Assembly (NCBI RefSeq): GCF_000953675.1
Contig: NZ_LN679999.1
Location: 1-64,000 of the forward strand
From: Paraclostridium sordellii
Lineage (GTDB): Bacteria > Bacillota > Clostridia > Peptostreptococcales > Peptostreptococcaceae
Length of the DNA: 64,000 bases
Direction: 5' to 3'
Part shown: positions 11,732 through 19,855 of the stretch, one piece after another
How the letters are laid out: each line of letters starts with the position of its first letter
Position numbering within the stretch: position 1 is the stretch's first letter
The notes under the pieces: generated by a model
What the model was told of the DNA's origin: nothing
Seen by the model: the letters and a program-made list of their open reading frames with translations, nothing else
Databases searched by the model: none
Translations under genes and position numbers: made by a program

Positions 11732-12157
11732 ATGAATATAACAATATCTTTTTTATCAAAAAATATATTTATAAAACTAGTGATGCTAGCTATAACATTT
11801 GATACATTATTGGGATGTTTGAGGGCAATAAAAACCCATAAATTTAATTCTAGTTTTGGAATCAATGGAGGAATTAGAAAAATAGCAATGATAGCTTGTA
11901 TATTTTTTCTATCAATAGTTGATATGCTAACACAATTCAATTTTTTATTTATATTGCCACAAGAATATATTAATTTTTTTAGATTTCAACATCTAGGAAT
12001 ATCAGAATTTTTTTCTATGCTATTTATTTTTTATGAAAGTATAAGTATATTAAAAAATATGTATCTATGTGGTTTACCAGTACCTAAAAATATACAAAAC
12101 AAAATGTATAATTTGTTATATACAATAACAGACGAAGTAAAAATTGAGGATAGATAA
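11732..12157 (+). CDS. tcsE: Holin TcsE (TcdE-like)
   Basis: A 141-residue membrane protein closely resembling TcdE of C. difficile. The match starts at its internal start (MNMTISFLSEHIFIKL) and continues through FNSSFGINGGIRKIAMIACI and LCGLPVPK. It belongs to the class I holin family (phi29/toxin secretion), with three predicted membrane helices around residues 12-30, 48-68 and 85-110. The AGGAGG site before the ATG at 11732 supports the start. Known role of the family: pores in the cytoplasmic membrane that help release the large toxins; whether it lyses cells is debated. It lies directly after tcsL on the same strand and faces the tcsH remnant. Confidence 0.92.
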   Translation: MNITISFLSKNIFIKLVMLAITFDTLLGCLRAIKTHKFNSSFGINGGIRKIAMIACIFFLSIVDMLTQFNFLFILPQEYINFFRFQHLGISEFFSMLFIFYESISILKNMYLCGLPVPKNIQNKMYNLLYTITDEVKIEDR

Positions 12158-12871
12158 AAATAATGAAAATATGTATTACCGTAAATTATAATCTTTTAAA
12201 GAATTGCATATATACTAGAGACTATATTAAAAAATAGAGGCTTATATATGCTAAACTTTTCAAATTTAAAATCCCTATCATACATTGATTTCAAAACCAA
12301 TAAAACCTATTTACATAGTAAGTAAATCCACTATAGTAGGTGATAATTTATTCTATAAATCTATTTAGGATTACTATCAAAAAATACATTTATAGAATAT
12401 ATTTTATAAATTATATTCTATAAATGTATTTTAAATTGTAGGAAAAACTTTAGAACCTAAAATACATAATCTACCTCTAAGAAACTTACATCAACTTGAC
12501 TTATTCGGTATCTTTCTAGTATCTACACCTACCCCTAATATTTATTTTATTACTAAAATCAAGTCTATTTGGAAGATTAAGAAAAATTCTTTAAACCCTT
12601 ACTCTCTCATTTAATTTTTTTAGTACTCCTACAATATTATTTTATATTTAAGTATATATACTTTTAATATAGAAACGTACGCACCACCTTTGGTGGCATT
12701 TATTACTATTGAAGCCTTCTGATCTATTATTAAATATATATCTATAATATGTACAACAAAAGTTTAACCTTTACCACTTCGATTTATACCTATAATTAAG
12801 TTATTTTAGTAGTAAAAAATAAAAATGATTTCTGTATATTACAGAAATCATTTTTTGTCAAACATATATTT
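12158..12871. other. Intergenic region between tcsE and tcsH remnant
   Basis: No intact gene. A perfect 21-bp inverted repeat (12381-12401 with 12412-12432) is the main structure. A short minus-strand stretch near 12470-12545 reads like a degenerate protein fragment (GVGVDTRKIPNKSS) with stops around it; it is not identified. A strong hairpin at 12822-12856 separates the converging genes. Confidence 0.5.
12822..12856. terminator. Bidirectional terminator between tcsE and tcsH remnant
   Basis: AAAATGATTTCTGT pairs perfectly with ACAGAAATCATTTT over a 5-base loop, with an A-run before and a T-run after. It is placed to stop transcripts from both converging genes. Confidence 0.85.
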
Positions 12872-14450
12872 TTAACCATCTATACCAAAGAAATATATAG
12901 CCCCATCGATAGTAAAATATCCTCCATCTGCATCTATAGCAGTATCAGGCATAAAGTAATAGGTAATACATTAATGGTATCGTTTATTGCATTGATATTA
13001 GATTTACTAATTGAATAGAATCGTATATAGTATTTAAACCAGTACTAAATAGTTGAGCATAAAGTTGGACCTTAACCTAAGTGCTTAAATTATTTAATAC
13101 ATATTTGTTGCTACTATAATCTATTCATGATTGAATAAAGAATGCTGAATTTAATGTATTAATATGAGGTACATATTCTAACTCTATATTCCCTTTTAAA
13201 TTGTCATTGAAATCTATAATTATAAGATGTTGGTTTAAAAATTGATATCTATTTTTTACTTGTTCTATTACTAAGTTAGTAAGATATGAACCTTTTTTTG
13301 ATATCAAGGCTTGATTTATAACACTTCCTAAAGCGAAAGCTATTTTTATTTCAAGATCAAATACATCTAAAATTTCCTAACTTAGAAAATATCTCAGATT
13401 TTTCACTTTTACTTTCTAACGTAATTTGAAAGTAATCTTTTAATTGTTGATCCAATTGAACAAAGTTTTTTGATGTATAATTATATATATATTTCTTATA
13501 CTTCATAATAGCCTATAATTTTATTATTTCCCAACTATCTACTCCGATAGAGCTAGGTCTAGATATTGTTTTAAATAAATCTGGTTGTATCCCTGGCAAC
13601 ATGTCAACATCTAAATATACTCCTCCAAAATTTAGTAAGGCTAATAGCCTTACTAAATCAGATGCTGCAGCTAAATTTTCTCGATCTAATAATTCTTGAT
13701 TATAGATATTTAATAATTCTTGTTCTGTAAACAAGTTATTATTTCTGATATCTAACCCATTCTTATTGCTTATTTTCTCAAATGAAGTTCTTCTATATGA
13801 TTCTAGTGACTCAGAATTTTTATTGTATTCAGATACTAAATGTGATTTTATAATATCATCTATAGTAGGTTTTATAGGTTTATTAATTTCAGATTTATAA
13901 TAATTTATGAACCTATTTTGCCTATCATATATAAATTCCATCCTTTTTTTGTAAAATTTCATATTATCAAATTGAGGATTTTTAATATCTTCTTCAAATA
14001 ACTGTAATGTGTCAGTAATAGAATGCTAAACTATAGCTTTTTTTAGTGTATTAACTAAGAATGCTTCACCATCATACCAAACTCTAATATTATAGTCTGC
14101 ATTAATATCAGACCATTGATTTATATATTCAAGGGGAATATCTCTTACTTCTCCACCTATCCATACAAAATGTAGATTTTTTTCTACAAGGCTTATATTG
14201 GAATTTTTAATAAGAATTACTTCCTTTAATATATCTTTTTTATATTAAGTAAGGCTCCATTTCTACTTGATTTTTATATTTATTTATGAAAATATCAATG
14301 GAGTCATTTAATTTTTTTAATTGTAAATATTTATTCTTATTATTAATTGTAACTAACTCATTATATTCATCTAAATTAGTTAATATAGTTTTATACTCAT
14401 CTTCTCTTATATGCAAGTTTTATTAATTCATCTTTAGATATTAAAGACAT
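12872..14450 (-). pseudogene. tcsH: Decayed tcsH (haemorrhagic toxin, TcdA-like)
   Basis: From the ATG at 14450, behind GGAGG, the frame reads [14 protein letters not shown], matching the TcdA N-terminus, then shifts. Collinear TcdA-like stretches follow in changing frames: [26 protein letters not shown], an in-frame TAG near 14027, then an open 149-residue piece (13513-13962) with the glucosyltransferase core including YLDVDMLPG. Further left are [20 protein letters not shown], then a jump to the translocation region ([12 protein letters not shown]) and finally a last CROP end ([14 protein letters not shown]) and stop at 12872. About 5 to 6 kb of the expected gene is missing, and several frameshifts and stops remain. 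This strain should therefore make TcsL but not TcsH. Confidence 0.93.
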
Positions 14451-14537
14451 GAGAACCTCCTATGATTATTATTTGGAGTACAATAATATCTCATTAATTA
14501 ATGTACCCATATATTAATTAATAAGTTTTAAGCAAAA

Positions 14538-14543
14538 TGTAAA
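14538..14543 (-). promoter_or_regulatory. TcsR-type -35 candidate before tcsH remnant
   Basis: On the minus strand TTTACA lies about 90 bases upstream of the tcsH start and is followed by AT-rich sequence containing ACTTATTAATT. It matches the -35 element of TcdR-type promoters; the -10 is weak. A relic promoter is plausible. Confidence 0.35.
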
Positions 14544-14568
14544 CTAAAAAAATTAATAACTTAAGCAC

Positions 14569-15090
14569 TTAATTTATTAATTTTTTTAGTTTTTCCAAAG
14601 CTCTTAAATGTGTTTTATTTACAGCTTGTCTTGAAATATTTAATTCTCTTGATATTTCAGATTCCCTTAGTCCATGTAAATATATTTTTCTTAAAATGTT
14701 TTTTTCATTTTGAGTAAGATCTTTAATTATATCTTCAAAGATTACAGTTGATAATAAATTTGCATAATCACAATTATTTACCCATATTATATCTATATTA
14801 GTTTCATATGATTTAACTTTTTGGTGTAATTTGTTTACCTGTATAAATTTATTTTTTAGTGATTTATAAATATAATTAATGATAAATTTATCCTCTTTAA
14901 AACAATCTTTTTCTAAAGGAAAGTTATCTATTAAATTAAACATAAATAGAGATAATTCGCTTTTCATATCTTCGTAGCAACTATTTCTTTGAAATTTATT
15001 TAATAATGGATCAAACATATCTAATATATTTAAAATTTCTTCTATGTATCCACATTTATATTTTCTTATAGACTCATATAAATTACTCAT
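14569..15090 (-). CDS. tcsR: TcsR alternative sigma factor of the toxin locus
   Basis: A 173-residue group V (TcdR/BotR/TetR/UviA) sigma-70-like factor. The C-terminal region 4 helix-turn-helix is clear: LRESEISRELNISRQAVNKT at about 140-160. The N-terminal part corresponds to region 2 (ELSLFMFNLIDNF and following). TcdR of C. difficile has 184 residues, so the length fits. It directs RNA polymerase to the toxin promoters. The ATG at 15090 follows AAAGGAG. Upstream lie two near-identical 26-bp direct repeats that may carry its own control. The gene reads toward tcsH and is still intact although tcsH is not, presumably because tcsL needs it. Confidence 0.93.
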   Translation of the reverse strand: MSNLYESIRKYKCGYIEEILNILDMFDPLLNKFQRNSCYEDMKSELSLFMFNLIDNFPLEKDCFKEDKFIINYIYKSLKNKFIQVNKLHQKVKSYETNIDIIWVNNCDYANLLSTVIFEDIIKDLTQNEKNILRKIYLHGLRESEISRELNISRQAVNKTHLRALEKLKKLIN

Positions 15091-15110
15091 AATTATGCAC
15101 TCCTTTATGG

Positions 15111-15162
15111 TTTTTTAATAAAGAATAGTTTGTTAATTTTTTAATAAAAAATAGTTTGTTAA
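15111..15162. repeat. Two 26-bp tandem repeats in the tcsR leader
   Basis: Units 15111-15136 and 15137-15162 differ at one base. Each ends in AATAGTTTGTTAA. They sit just upstream of the tcsR ribosome binding site, where they could alter promoter spacing or hold paired regulator sites. Confidence 0.75.
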
Positions 15163-15170
15163 TTACTAAG

Positions 15171-15913
15171 TAAACCTACATTAATATTACAAATATTAAC
15201 AAATTTCTTTATAAAAATAGAGTTATAATCATATGTAAAATTATATTCAAAAAATAATCATAAAAATATACAAAATTGAATTTTTTATTATGTATTTTGT
15301 TCTATACAAATAATAGAAGCAAATCTTTATTTACTCCTAATAAAAAAGATTTGCTTCTCCTAATTTATTATTTTTATTTTTTAATCTTTGAAATTACTTA
15401 TTTATCTAATATATTTATGTAGAATACTTCTTACAATACCTAATATCTTATATATGGAGTTAATATTACTGAATTTAAGATTTTCCTGTATAATACATGC
15501 TTCTTCTTGATAGCTTGGGACTTCTATGCCTCTGTTTTTTTCCTTATTTATTAAAACCTATTCTGTATTCTCTTAGTATATTTTTTTGAAAAGAATTATA
15601 TATTTTATGGAAATCAACATAAGTCCATAAAATATATAATTTGATGAACATATTTAATTGTTCTATGACACATCTAAAAATATTTAAATCAACATCTAAA
15701 CTGTACAAGGAATAAAAAATACCATTTACTTTATGTACAGTTTTTTTATATCAAAATAACAAGTCTTAAAATTTATGTATTTAAGACAAAATAAAAGCCC
15801 TTAGAATCCAAATAAATGGATTTTAAAGGCTTTTTTACTACTGATCTTTAAACAAGTTTTTAAAAAGTAGTAAAATATAAGTAAATTAACACTCTAAGAA
15901 AGGTTGATATCTA
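15171..15913. other. Intergenic region after tcsR promoter, hairpin-rich
   Basis: No intact gene. Hairpins: 15315-15358 (AGAAGCAAATCTTT arms), 15597-15640 (ATATATTTTATGGA arms) and a terminator-like one at 15698-15747 (AAACTGTACA arms with seven Ts). A minus-strand open stretch near 15404-15560 reads like a gene fragment (EVPSYQEEACIIQENLKF) but has no start or recognisable family. Confidence 0.5.
15797..15871. repeat. Dispersed hairpin element copy B
   Basis: A terminator-like hairpin with arms GCCCTTAGAATCCA / TGGATTTTAAAGGC and a T-run is followed at once by an inverted repeat with ACTAC/GTAGT ends and CTTTAAA inside. It has the same order and sequence type as copy A at 2919-2994 and lies just upstream of a small membrane-protein gene. 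Confidence 0.7.
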
Positions 15914-15933
15914 ATGAGTATTAAAACTAAAAG

Positions 15934-16197
15934 ATGTTTTTTTCAGTTATATTAATTTGTGCCAGTGTAGTAAGTTTTATATTTCAATCACGAAAAGGGT
16001 TTGATTTTTCCATCGCTATAATATGTGTTCCATTTGTTTTATTGTTTTTACTTAGATTAATTTTACCTGAAATAACAATATTTAATGAAACCTCTAATGA
16101 ATATAGATCCTTATCTCCTATAGAAAAGTTTGGGGCATTATTAAATTTGTTATTAATATGTATTTGGGTGATTTTACAAATTTATTGCTTAATGTAA
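15934..16197 (+). CDS. Small membrane protein, probably frameshifted at its N-terminus
   Basis: 87 residues with three hydrophobic segments (about 2-13, 24-42, 66-85); no family recognised. The ATG at 15934 has no ribosome binding site. An ATG at 15914 behind AAGAAAGG reads MSIKTKRCFF and would enter this same frame if the run of seven Ts at 15936-15942 were eight. The basic start followed by a hydrophobic helix looks like the true N-terminus. The run length could reflect mutation, phase-variable slippage or a sequencing error. The cassette resembles the one at 57001-57252 in promoter, hairpin and topology. Confidence 0.55.
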   Translation: MFFSVILICASVVSFIFQSRKGFDFSIAIICVPFVLLFLLRLILPEITIFNETSNEYRSLSPIEKFGALLNLLLICIWVILQIYCLM

Positions 16198-16331
16198 TTA
16201 TATAAATTTCACTTTCTATACTTTTTGGTAATATAACTACCTTAATCAGATCATATCCTGTGGTTATATTAGCTTAACTATTTTATCTTATATATACATA
16301 TAAACTATACGTATATATTATATACATAAAT

Positions 16332-16360
16332 AAGAATGTGCCCCCGGGGGACACATTCTT
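16332..16360 (-). terminator. GC-core palindrome after the RHH gene
   Basis: The third copy of the GC-core palindrome (AATGTGCCCCC / GGGGGACACATT). The one mismatched position is C.A on the plus strand but becomes a G.U wobble in the minus-strand RNA, which favours a role as a terminator for the gene at 16370-16552 just upstream. Confidence 0.6.
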
Positions 16361-16369
16361 TACTCTTTT

Positions 16370-16552
16370 CTAATTTTTTAAAAACATTTTATATCTATCA
16401 ATTATATCTTTAAATTGTTTTTTATCACGTTCTGCTACTAATGCAAATACTTCTACTAGCTCACTCACATTAAGTTCATACTGTATAGCTTTTATTTTCA
16501 GAGTCTTAATTCTATCAGCATCTACACTTAGTGTCAGTTTATTTTTTCCCAT
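16370..16552 (-). CDS. Small ribbon-helix-helix-like protein near rep
   Basis: 60 residues. The pattern NKLTLSVDADRIKTLKIKA followed by a helix (NVSELVEVFALVAERDKK) fits a short ribbon-helix-helix DNA-binding protein of the CopG/Arc type. The ATG at 16552 follows GGGGATGGG. It lies 166 bases downstream of the rep gene on the same strand and ends at the GC-core palindrome, so a role as copy-number or rep regulator is plausible. Assignment rests on pattern and position. Confidence 0.55.
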   Translation of the reverse strand: MGKNKLTLSVDADRIKTLKIKAIQYELNVSELVEVFALVAERDKKQFKDIIDRYKMFLKN

Positions 16553-16718
16553 ATTCCCATCCCCTTTGTACGTAAATCATTTCATTTATTTACTATATAT
16601 ATATTTACTATACGTACAGGTTAACTCCTTCATATACTCCTTAAAAAATATATTATGATATAAATCTATTTTTAATATAGCTAATACTTCAAATGAATTT
16701 ATAAGACTTGCTCTTTGC

Positions 16719-17942
16719 TTAACCTATTTGATTTTCTAAATCGTTCCATACTTCTAAAATTTTTCCTTTTTTCGTATCCTTAGAAAAATTCTCAAACTTA
16801 TCTGCTTGACTTTCTAATAGCATATTCTCCAATTCAGCGGCACTATATTTTTCAAAAGTTTGATTTATATTATGAAATCTAGTTTTCGATGTTTTTGATT
16901 TACTTAATCTAGATAAATTATCTTTAATTTTATTTTCTAAAGTTTTTTTGAAATAATTATAAGATTTAACTTTAATCTTTTCCTCATCATCCTTTTCTAG
17001 AGTTACCAAAATTGCCTCTTGCAATAATTTCTTATATGTACTGTCTTTAAAATCATAATTTATAAATTCCTTTTTGAAATTCTCTAGTGTTTTTGCCGTA
17101 AATAACTTTTTATTTGGAACATAAAATTCTTTATCTTCTTCTTTAGGCTTTGTATTTTTAATTGGTTGTTCTATTAAACTATCTTGCCCCATGCTTTCTA
17201 TCATATTACTTTTATCATCTTTTTTAAAATAAACTTTTTGTTCTAAATCATAAATCTTAAATTTTATTTCACTCACTCTTCTCCCATTTTTAACTTCTTC
17301 TATCTCCAATTTCATATTTCCTATTTGATTAATTTCCTTAATCGCTTGGTTTAGAACTCTTTGCTTAAAATTTTTATATTCTGGATATTTATTTTCTACT
17401 CCTAACACAAATCTTAATTGATCTATTCGAAAACTTTTAATTATTAACCTATCTGTTCTACTCCATAATCTTAATAATTCATATAACCTTTGAGTATAAA
17501 AACTTTTAAATTTAGTTAGTATATCTAAATTCAATGGAGCATAAACAGTATAATCTATCAAATGTCTATATAATCTATGCGAAAGTTTTATATTAAAGGT
17601 TTCTTTATTTACGTTATACTCACTTCCAGCAATTAAATTATAATCACACTCTATTGTATCTCCATCCTCTTTCTTTTCAAATTCTAATGACGTTTGTTTT
17701 AAAATTTGTATTGTTTTCTTTATATTCTCCAAAGTTCTTTGATTTTTATTAGGTATAAGTTTTTTTATATCTTCTAATTTTACAGTACAACTCAGTTCCC
17801 CATTTTTTTCTTTCTGAGCTGTTAATAAACAATAGTAAAAAATTCTATTTTGTATTGCTGTCACCTCATATGATGTATGTACCAATTGCTTTGACTGCAT
17901 TAATAATTCTATGCACTTATCATTGGTTGAAATATCATTCAT
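16719..17942 (-). CDS. Replication initiator, Rep_3/RepB superfamily
   Basis: 407 residues. The N-terminal 230 residues show the double winged-helix initiator pattern (YEVTAIQNRIFYYCLLTAQ; FKSFYTQRLYELLRLW; FRIDQLRFVLGV). The C-terminal part is charged and ends with a motif NINQTFEKYSAAELENMLLE, also found in two other proteins of this window. Initiators of this family bind iterons at the origin as monomers and repress their own gene as dimers. That layout is visible here: an inverted repeat at 17968-18035 just upstream of the start and five iterons at 18145-18244 with the same core. The ATG at 17942 follows AGGGGGAC. This is the best candidate for the plasmid's main replicon. Confidence 0.88.
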   Translation of the reverse strand: MNDISTNDKCIELLMQSKQLVHTSYEVTAIQNRIFYYCLLTAQKEKNGELSCTVKLEDIKKLIPNKNQRTLENIKKTIQILKQTSLEFEKKEDGDTIECDYNLIAGSEYNVNKETFNIKLSHRLYRHLIDYTVYAPLNLDILTKFKSFYTQRLYELLRLWSRTDRLIIKSFRIDQLRFVLGVENKYPEYKNFKQRVLNQAIKEINQIGNMKLEIEEVKNGRRVSEIKFKIYDLEQKVYFKKDDKSNMIESMGQDSLIEQPIKNTKPKEEDKEFYVPNKKLFTAKTLENFKKEFINYDFKDSTYKKLLQEAILVTLEKDDEEKIKVKSYNYFKKTLENKIKDNLSRLSKSKTSKTRFHNINQTFEKYSAAELENMLLESQADKFENFSKDTKKGKILEVWNDLENQIG

Positions 17943-17967
17943 AAACTTGTCCCCCTATTTATTTAGA

Positions 17968-18035
17968 GTATCAAATTGTTACCTTTAAAATAAATTATAA
18001 TATTAACTATAATTTTAAAGGTAACAATTTGATAC
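17968..18035. promoter_or_regulatory. Inverted-repeat operator of rep
   Basis: GTATCAAATTGTTACC (from 17968) and its inverse GGTAACAATTTGATAC (to 18035) extend to arms of about 24 bp around a 20-bp AT-rich centre that probably holds the promoter. The core equals the iteron core, as expected for a dimeric Rep autoregulation site. Confidence 0.85.
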
Positions 18036-18144
18036 CCCTCATTCAATATAATTGATTCAAAATTATTATAAATTTATTCTCTTTATATAATTATAAATAA
18101 TAAAAAACTTTAAAGCAACATTTTTTAAAAAAGGTTACCTTAAA

Positions 18145-18244
18145 AGTATTAAATTGTTACCCTAAAGTATTAAATTGTTACGTGAAAGTACTAAATTGTT
18201 ACTTTAAAGTATCAAATTGTTACCCTAGAGTATCAAATTGTTAC
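18145..18244. repeat. Five origin iterons, period 21 bp
   Basis: The core AGTATYAAATTGTTAC starts at 18145, 18166, 18187 (AGTACT variant), 18208 and 18229, exactly two helical turns apart. A half copy (GGTTACC) precedes at 18133. Adjacent AT-rich direct repeats (TAAATACTAT, 18290-18330) could be the melting region. This is the likely vegetative origin. Confidence 0.9.
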
Positions 18245-18388
18245 CTTTAAATACCTATAACGTAGTTATACCAATATCTACATCAATCGCTAAATACTAT
18301 TAAATACTATTAAATATATTTAAATACTTTTTAAAAGAACAAACTTCTTTTTTTTATAACAATAAAAAGTATTAAATTTTTTATAATA
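18245..18388. other. AT-rich origin flank
   Basis: Repeated TAAATACTATTAAATA-type sequence and A/T runs next to the iterons fit a DNA-unwinding element. No gene visible. Confidence 0.5.
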
Positions 18389-18625
18389 AACGCCTATTAT
18401 CTATTTAATAGCCAAAATGGCCAATATTTTAGTTTGATAGAAAAGATATACAATGGTGATAAAAACTTTTCTCCTAAAATAAAAAGAATTAAACCAAAAG
18501 TGACACAGCATTGTATAAATCAGACATTTGATAAGTATAGATCATATGAATTAGAAAAAATTTTACTAAAAAACAAAAATAAAAATTTAGTAAAATTAAT
18601 AAAAAATCTGGACTTAGTAAGTTAA
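18389..18625 (+). pseudogene. C-terminal fragment of a replication protein
   Basis: The open frame has no proper start; the first possible one is a TTG at 18434. It reads NGQYFSLIEKIYNGDKNF then QHCINQTFDKYRSYELEKIL. This matches the C-terminal part of the initiator at 19856-20968 (GGQYFSLLELIYKDNKNF; QHGINQTYKKYDEDELEKML). It is probably the tail of a lost paralogous rep gene left beside the present origin. Confidence 0.7.
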
Positions 18626-18657
18626 ACAATAGTAATTTAAATATTATAAAATAAACT

Positions 18658-18693
18658 AAAAAACTTGATAATGGAGATTCTCATCAAGTTTTA
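18658..18693 (+). terminator. Hairpin after the rep fragment
   Basis: AAAACTTGAT pairs with ATCAAGTTTT across a 13-base loop. T-run is short. Confidence 0.5.
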
Positions 18694-18854
18694 GGTAGAA
18701 AGACCGTAATAGGCCTAAAAAATGTAGAATATAAGGATATATAGTAATAGTGTAAAAAATTGAGATTGAACTAAAAATCGTAGTGTAGACTCTTATAATT
18801 AAAAACTTAAATATCCAACTAATTAGATCATAATGCTAAAAGGGGGAACTAAAA

Positions 18855-19241
18855 ATGGCTAGAAGTTTGACATACAATATCGTAAATGATGATTTAACAA
18901 TGAATAATTATTTTGCATTAGTTGCTATGATTTTAAACCCAGACTTAAAGTATCAAAAAGCATTGAATTTATTTGGAATAGCAGATAAAGCAACCTTGGA
19001 TGAAGAATTTATCGATGGAAATTTAAAAAAAATTAAAAAAAATAAAGAAAGATTAAGGTCAGTCAAAGTTATAGATATTGATACAGATGAAGTGAAAATA
19101 TATCAGAGTTTAAAAGAAATAGAGTTTAACCTTGGAATAAAATCAAAATATATCTCAGCATACATTGCAGATAGAAAGTTGTATAAAGGTAAATACAGAT
19201 TTTATAGACTTAATGAAGATGGAGCAAGTGAAAATGACTAG
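18855..19241 (+). CDS. Small DNA-binding-like protein, family 1 (NUMOD1/HTH-like C-terminus)
   Basis: 128 residues. The N-terminal half (ARSLTYNIVNDDLTMNNY) is shared with the protein at 21086-21493, which also has RSLT, NDD, TM.NY, AL and ILNP at the same positions. The C-terminal half (KVIDIDTDEVKIYQSLKEIE then NLGIKSKYISAYIADRKLYK) has the pattern of NUMOD1-like helix-turn-helix modules that accompany homing nucleases and other DNA-binding proteins. No nuclease motif is visible. The ATG at 18855 follows AAGGGGG. Each copy follows a replication gene or its remnant, suggesting a replicon-associated regulator. Function unknown. Confidence 0.6.
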   Translation: MARSLTYNIVNDDLTMNNYFALVAMILNPDLKYQKALNLFGIADKATLDEEFIDGNLKKIKKNKERLRSVKVIDIDTDEVKIYQSLKEIEFNLGIKSKYISAYIADRKLYKGKYRFYRLNEDGASEND

Positions 19242-19324
19242 AAGTCAGATACTTTACACTTCGATGAGAATTTAAATATTGTCTATATTCTATTTATACT
19301 AGTATGCATTTTATTTATAATTAG

Positions 19325-19382
19325 ATATTTTTACAAAAAAAGAGATCTCATATAAAGAGAATCTCTTTTTTTGTAAAAATAT
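19325..19382. terminator. Long bidirectional terminator hairpin
   Basis: 22-bp perfect arms (19325-19346 with 19361-19382), including AAAAAAAGAGAT and ATCTCTTTTTTT. It ends the gene at 18855-19241. Confidence 0.85.
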
Positions 19383-19513
19383 TTGAATGTTTGTCTATAT
19401 ATGGTTATAATTAGATTAATTAATAGTATTTTGAAATACTATTAATTCTTTTACTAAAGTCAAATTAAATTTTACTAATTAAAAAATGTAAAAATAAAAG
19501 CCTACTTAACACA

Positions 19514-19580
19514 GAATATATAAATGTTTGGCGACATTTATATATTCGATAGTAATATTGAACAAACCAATATTAGTATC
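19514..19580. ncRNA. Two abutting hairpins, candidate structured RNA or origin element
   Basis: GAATATATAAATGT / ACATTTATATATTC form a 14-bp stem with loop TTGGCG (19514-19547). The next base starts a second stem GATAGTAATATTG / CAATATTAGTATC with one mismatch (19548-19580). Flanks AAGCCTAC and GTAGACTT could close a three-way junction. Lies in the leader region of the second rep gene; it could be a copy-control RNA or a single-strand origin. No known RNA family recognised. Confidence 0.4.
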
Positions 19581-19733
19581 TCGTGCCTTGTAGACTTCTG
19601 TTTACTTATATAATTTTCATTATGTAACTATAATATCATAAACTTTTATAGTTTTCAATAATTTGTAGTAATTTAGTTCACTTTTAAATACTACATTTTT
19701 ACATATTTTAATTTAAATAAGTAAAATTCGATT

Positions 19734-19817
19734 CTCTAAAGGGATAGTTATATCTCTTTAGAGTTAGATATGAAGTTTCTAAGCCTAGATATTCTTAATA
19801 TATCTAGGCTTTTTTTG
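19734..19817 (+). promoter_or_regulatory. Leader hairpin plus terminator before the second rep gene
   Basis: A hairpin with arms CTCTAAAG / CTTTAGAG (19734-19763) is followed by a typical intrinsic terminator (AAGCCTAGATAT arms, seven Ts, 19781-19817) only about 40 bases before the rep start. This is the layout of transcriptional attenuation, as used for copy control in several Gram-positive plasmids. The 614-base gap 19242-19855 holds no gene. Confidence 0.6.
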
Positions 19818-19855
19818 TGAATAGAGAGTTTAAACATTTGAAGGGAGATTGAGTT

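Noticed and set aside
11732..12157. tcsE considered truncated because TcdE has 166 residues
   Set aside because: The missing N-terminal part corresponds to an upstream in-frame start of TcdE; the 11732 start has its own AGGAGG and matches the internal TcdE start.
18145..18244. Regular repeats considered as a CRISPR array
   Set aside because: The period is 21 bp with a 16-bp core and no variable spacers, and they lie next to a rep gene, so they are iterons. No CRISPR array or cas gene was seen in the window.
19508..19612. Paired hairpins considered as a c-di-GMP or other known riboswitch
   Set aside because: None of the conserved core sequences I know for those classes is present.
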